DNA from: Nitrospirota bacterium
GTDB taxonomy: Bacteria > Nitrospirota > Nitrospiria > Nitrospirales > UBA8639
DNA: 7,328 bases
NCBI GenBank assembly: GCA_029881175.1
Contig: JAOUNC010000138.1
Location: 1-7,328 of the forward strand
Reading direction: 5' to 3'
Below, piece by piece: positions 6,068-7,328 of this stretch. The translations under genes were made by a program, and so were the position numbers. Under the pieces are notes generated by a model. That model was given only the letters and a program-made list of their open reading frames with translations, was not told the DNA's origin and made no database searches. Positions within the stretch are counted from its first letter, which is position 1. Every line of letters begins with the position of its first letter.

Positions 6068-7328
6068 TTACGTAGGGCCCCGATGATATTCTTGTAAGCT
6101 CTTCACATTCATCGCAGTCTTTTTCATCGCCTCAATGGCCAAGATCGCCGCTTGAGCTCCTTGCATAGTTGTAAAATAGGGAATGCCACCAAATACGGAT
6201 GCAGTACGAATCGAAGCGGAATCTTCATGTGATATTTTATCGCCGACCGTATTGATCACCATGGCCAGCTCTTTATTCTTAATTAAATCTCCAATATGGG
6301 GGCGTCCTTCATTCACTTTGTTGACGGACACGACGGGAATGCCATGCTTGGATAAGAATGTGGCCGTTCCTTTGGTGGCTTTAATCGAAAAACCTAATGG
6401 AGCCAACTGCTGCGCCACCTTAAGCGTGGCCGGTTTATCCGCATCCTTCACGCTTAACAGTACTGTTCCACATAATGGCAGGGCCAACCCGGTCGCGGCT
6501 TGTGATTTGGCGAAGGCCCATCCGAAGCTTTGGTCAATCCCCATGACTTCCCCGGTCGACCGCATTTCCGGACCTAATAAGACATCAGAAACCCCAAGCT
6601 TGGTAAAGGGAAAGACTGCTTCCTTGATAGCGATATGAGAAAAATGCGGGACTTGAAGAAAGCCCAAATCTCGCAACGTTCTTCCAGCCATGACCTTCAT
6701 CGCCAATTTTGCCAACGGGACACCAATCGTCTTACTCACAAAGGGAATGGTTCGAGAGGCCCGAGGGTTGACTTCCAGAATATAGACTTGATCTTCTTTG
6801 ACGGCATATTGAATGTTCATGAGCCCGATGACCTGGAGTTCTTTGGCTAATAGGACGGTCTGGTGTTGAATGGCTTGAATGATATTCTCTGCTAAGGAAT
6901 GTGGTGGCAATGAACATGCCGAGTCACCAGAATGAATGCCGGCCATTTCCACATGCTCCATAATACCTGCCACCACCACATCGGTGCCGTCGGAAATAGC
7001 ATCCACATCAACCTCGATGGCGTCTTCGATATAATCATCAATGAGCAGTGGATGCGAGGCTAAATTGATGGCCGTAGTCTGAAGATAGGAATCTAAGGAA
7101 GCCCCATCATAAATAATTTGCATGGCCCGTCCACCCAATACATAGGACGGTCTAACCATGACAGGATAGCCAATGTTGACCGCGATGAGATGGGCTTCAT
7201 GGTGAGAGCGGGCAGACCCGTTTTTGGGTTGCTGAAGGCCTAACCCTGTTAACATATCACTGAATCGCTTTCGGTCTTCGGCACGGTCAATGTCCTCAGG
7301 CTGAGTTCCTAGAATCCTCATACCCTCT
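6068..7328 (-). CDS. carB: Carbamoyl-phosphate synthase large chain, C-terminal part (5' end cut by window)
   Basis: CarB makes carbamoyl phosphate from bicarbonate, ATP and ammonia channelled from CarA, feeding arginine and pyrimidine synthesis. The frame is open to the right edge; 419 codons of an expected ~1070 are visible. An ATG at 7321 is internal: the codons before it (Glu-Gly) continue the conserved xGVxILGT segment, so it is not the start. Numbering from that Met: IDRAEDRKRF (11-20); second ATP-grasp domain with VRPSYVLGGRAMQIIYD (56-72), EVDVDAISDG (103-112), GIMEHVEMAGIHSGDSAC (119-136) and the metal/ATP site EVNPRASRTIPFVSK (183-197); LLGPEMRSTGEVMG (248-261); then the allosteric MGS-like domain from about 283, with ATKGTA (315-320) and VNKVNEGRPHI (333-343). 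The C-terminus is complete. It is followed by greA after 65 bases. Confidence 0.97.
   Translation of the reverse strand, partial: EGMRILGTQPEDIDRAEDRKRFSDMLTGLGLQQPKNGSARSHHEAHLIAVNIGYPVMVRPSYVLGGRAMQIIYDGASLDSYLQTTAINLASHPLLIDDYIEDAIEVDVDAISDGTDVVVAGIMEHVEMAGIHSGDSACSLPPHSLAENIIQAIQHQTVLLAKELQVIGLMNIQYAVKEDQVYILEVNPRASRTIPFVSKTIGVPLAKLAMKVMAGRTLRDLGFLQVPHFSHIAIKEAVFPFTKLGVSDVLLGPEMRSTGEVMGIDQSFGWAFAKSQAATGLALPLCGTVLLSVKDADKPATLKVAQQLAPLGFSIKATKGTATFLSKHGIPVVSVNKVNEGRPHIGDLIKNKELAMVINTVGDKISHEDSASIRTASVFGGIPYFTTMQGAQAAILAIEAMKKTAMNVKSLQEYHRGPT

Noticed and set aside
6183..6638. Plus-strand open frame of 151 codons inside carB
   Set aside because: It is antisense to the conserved CarB C-terminal domain, with no ribosome binding site or motif.
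7319..7321. ATG at 7321 as a carB start
   Set aside because: The preceding in-frame codons continue the conserved segment before ILGT, and the visible protein begins in the second half of CarB, so this Met is internal.

Overview
The window is a compact stretch of bacterial chromosome with no gene-free gap longer than about 80 bases. It carries seven protein genes; five are complete and two are cut by the window ends. Base composition looks close to half G+C throughout, and I see no mobile element, CRISPR array, tRNA, rRNA or obvious horizontally acquired block. The heptose kinase gene points to a Gram-negative, LPS-making organism. The overall character of the proteins, particularly the signal peptidase and the heptose kinase, reminds me of Nitrospirota (Nitrospira/Leptospirillum relatives). 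That placement is an impression from sequence reading, not a computed assignment.

Left block (minus strand, read right to left): lepA (elongation factor 4), lepB (signal peptidase I) and the 5' part of an hldE/rfaE-type heptose-7-phosphate kinase gene. lepA and lepB are 4 bases apart, reproducing the classic lepA-lepB pairing, and hldE follows 47 bases later. A near-consensus sigma70-type promoter (TTGACA, 17-base spacer, TACAAT) sits just upstream of lepA. It lies so close to the lepA ATG that the transcript should be almost leaderless.

Middle: bioA (plus strand) encodes the PLP-dependent DAPA aminotransferase of biotin synthesis. It is divergent from lepA across an 80-base spacer, stands alone without other bio genes in view, and ends convergently against the next block, where a small imperfect hairpin lies in the 36-base gap.

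Right block (minus strand, read right to left): the 3' part of carB (carbamoyl-phosphate synthase large chain), greA (transcript cleavage factor), and a DUF62-family S-adenosylmethionine hydrolase-like gene. greA and the DUF62 gene overlap by one base (TAATG), with a strong Shine-Dalgarno sequence inside the greA 3' end, so they are probably translationally coupled.

These genes are mostly housekeeping: translation, protein export, LPS precursor synthesis, cofactor and pyrimidine/arginine precursor synthesis, and transcription fidelity. I found no convincing new multi-gene system. The two points most worth a second look are the near-leaderless lepA promoter and the DUF62 protein, which has Asp where the family normally has its catalytic His.
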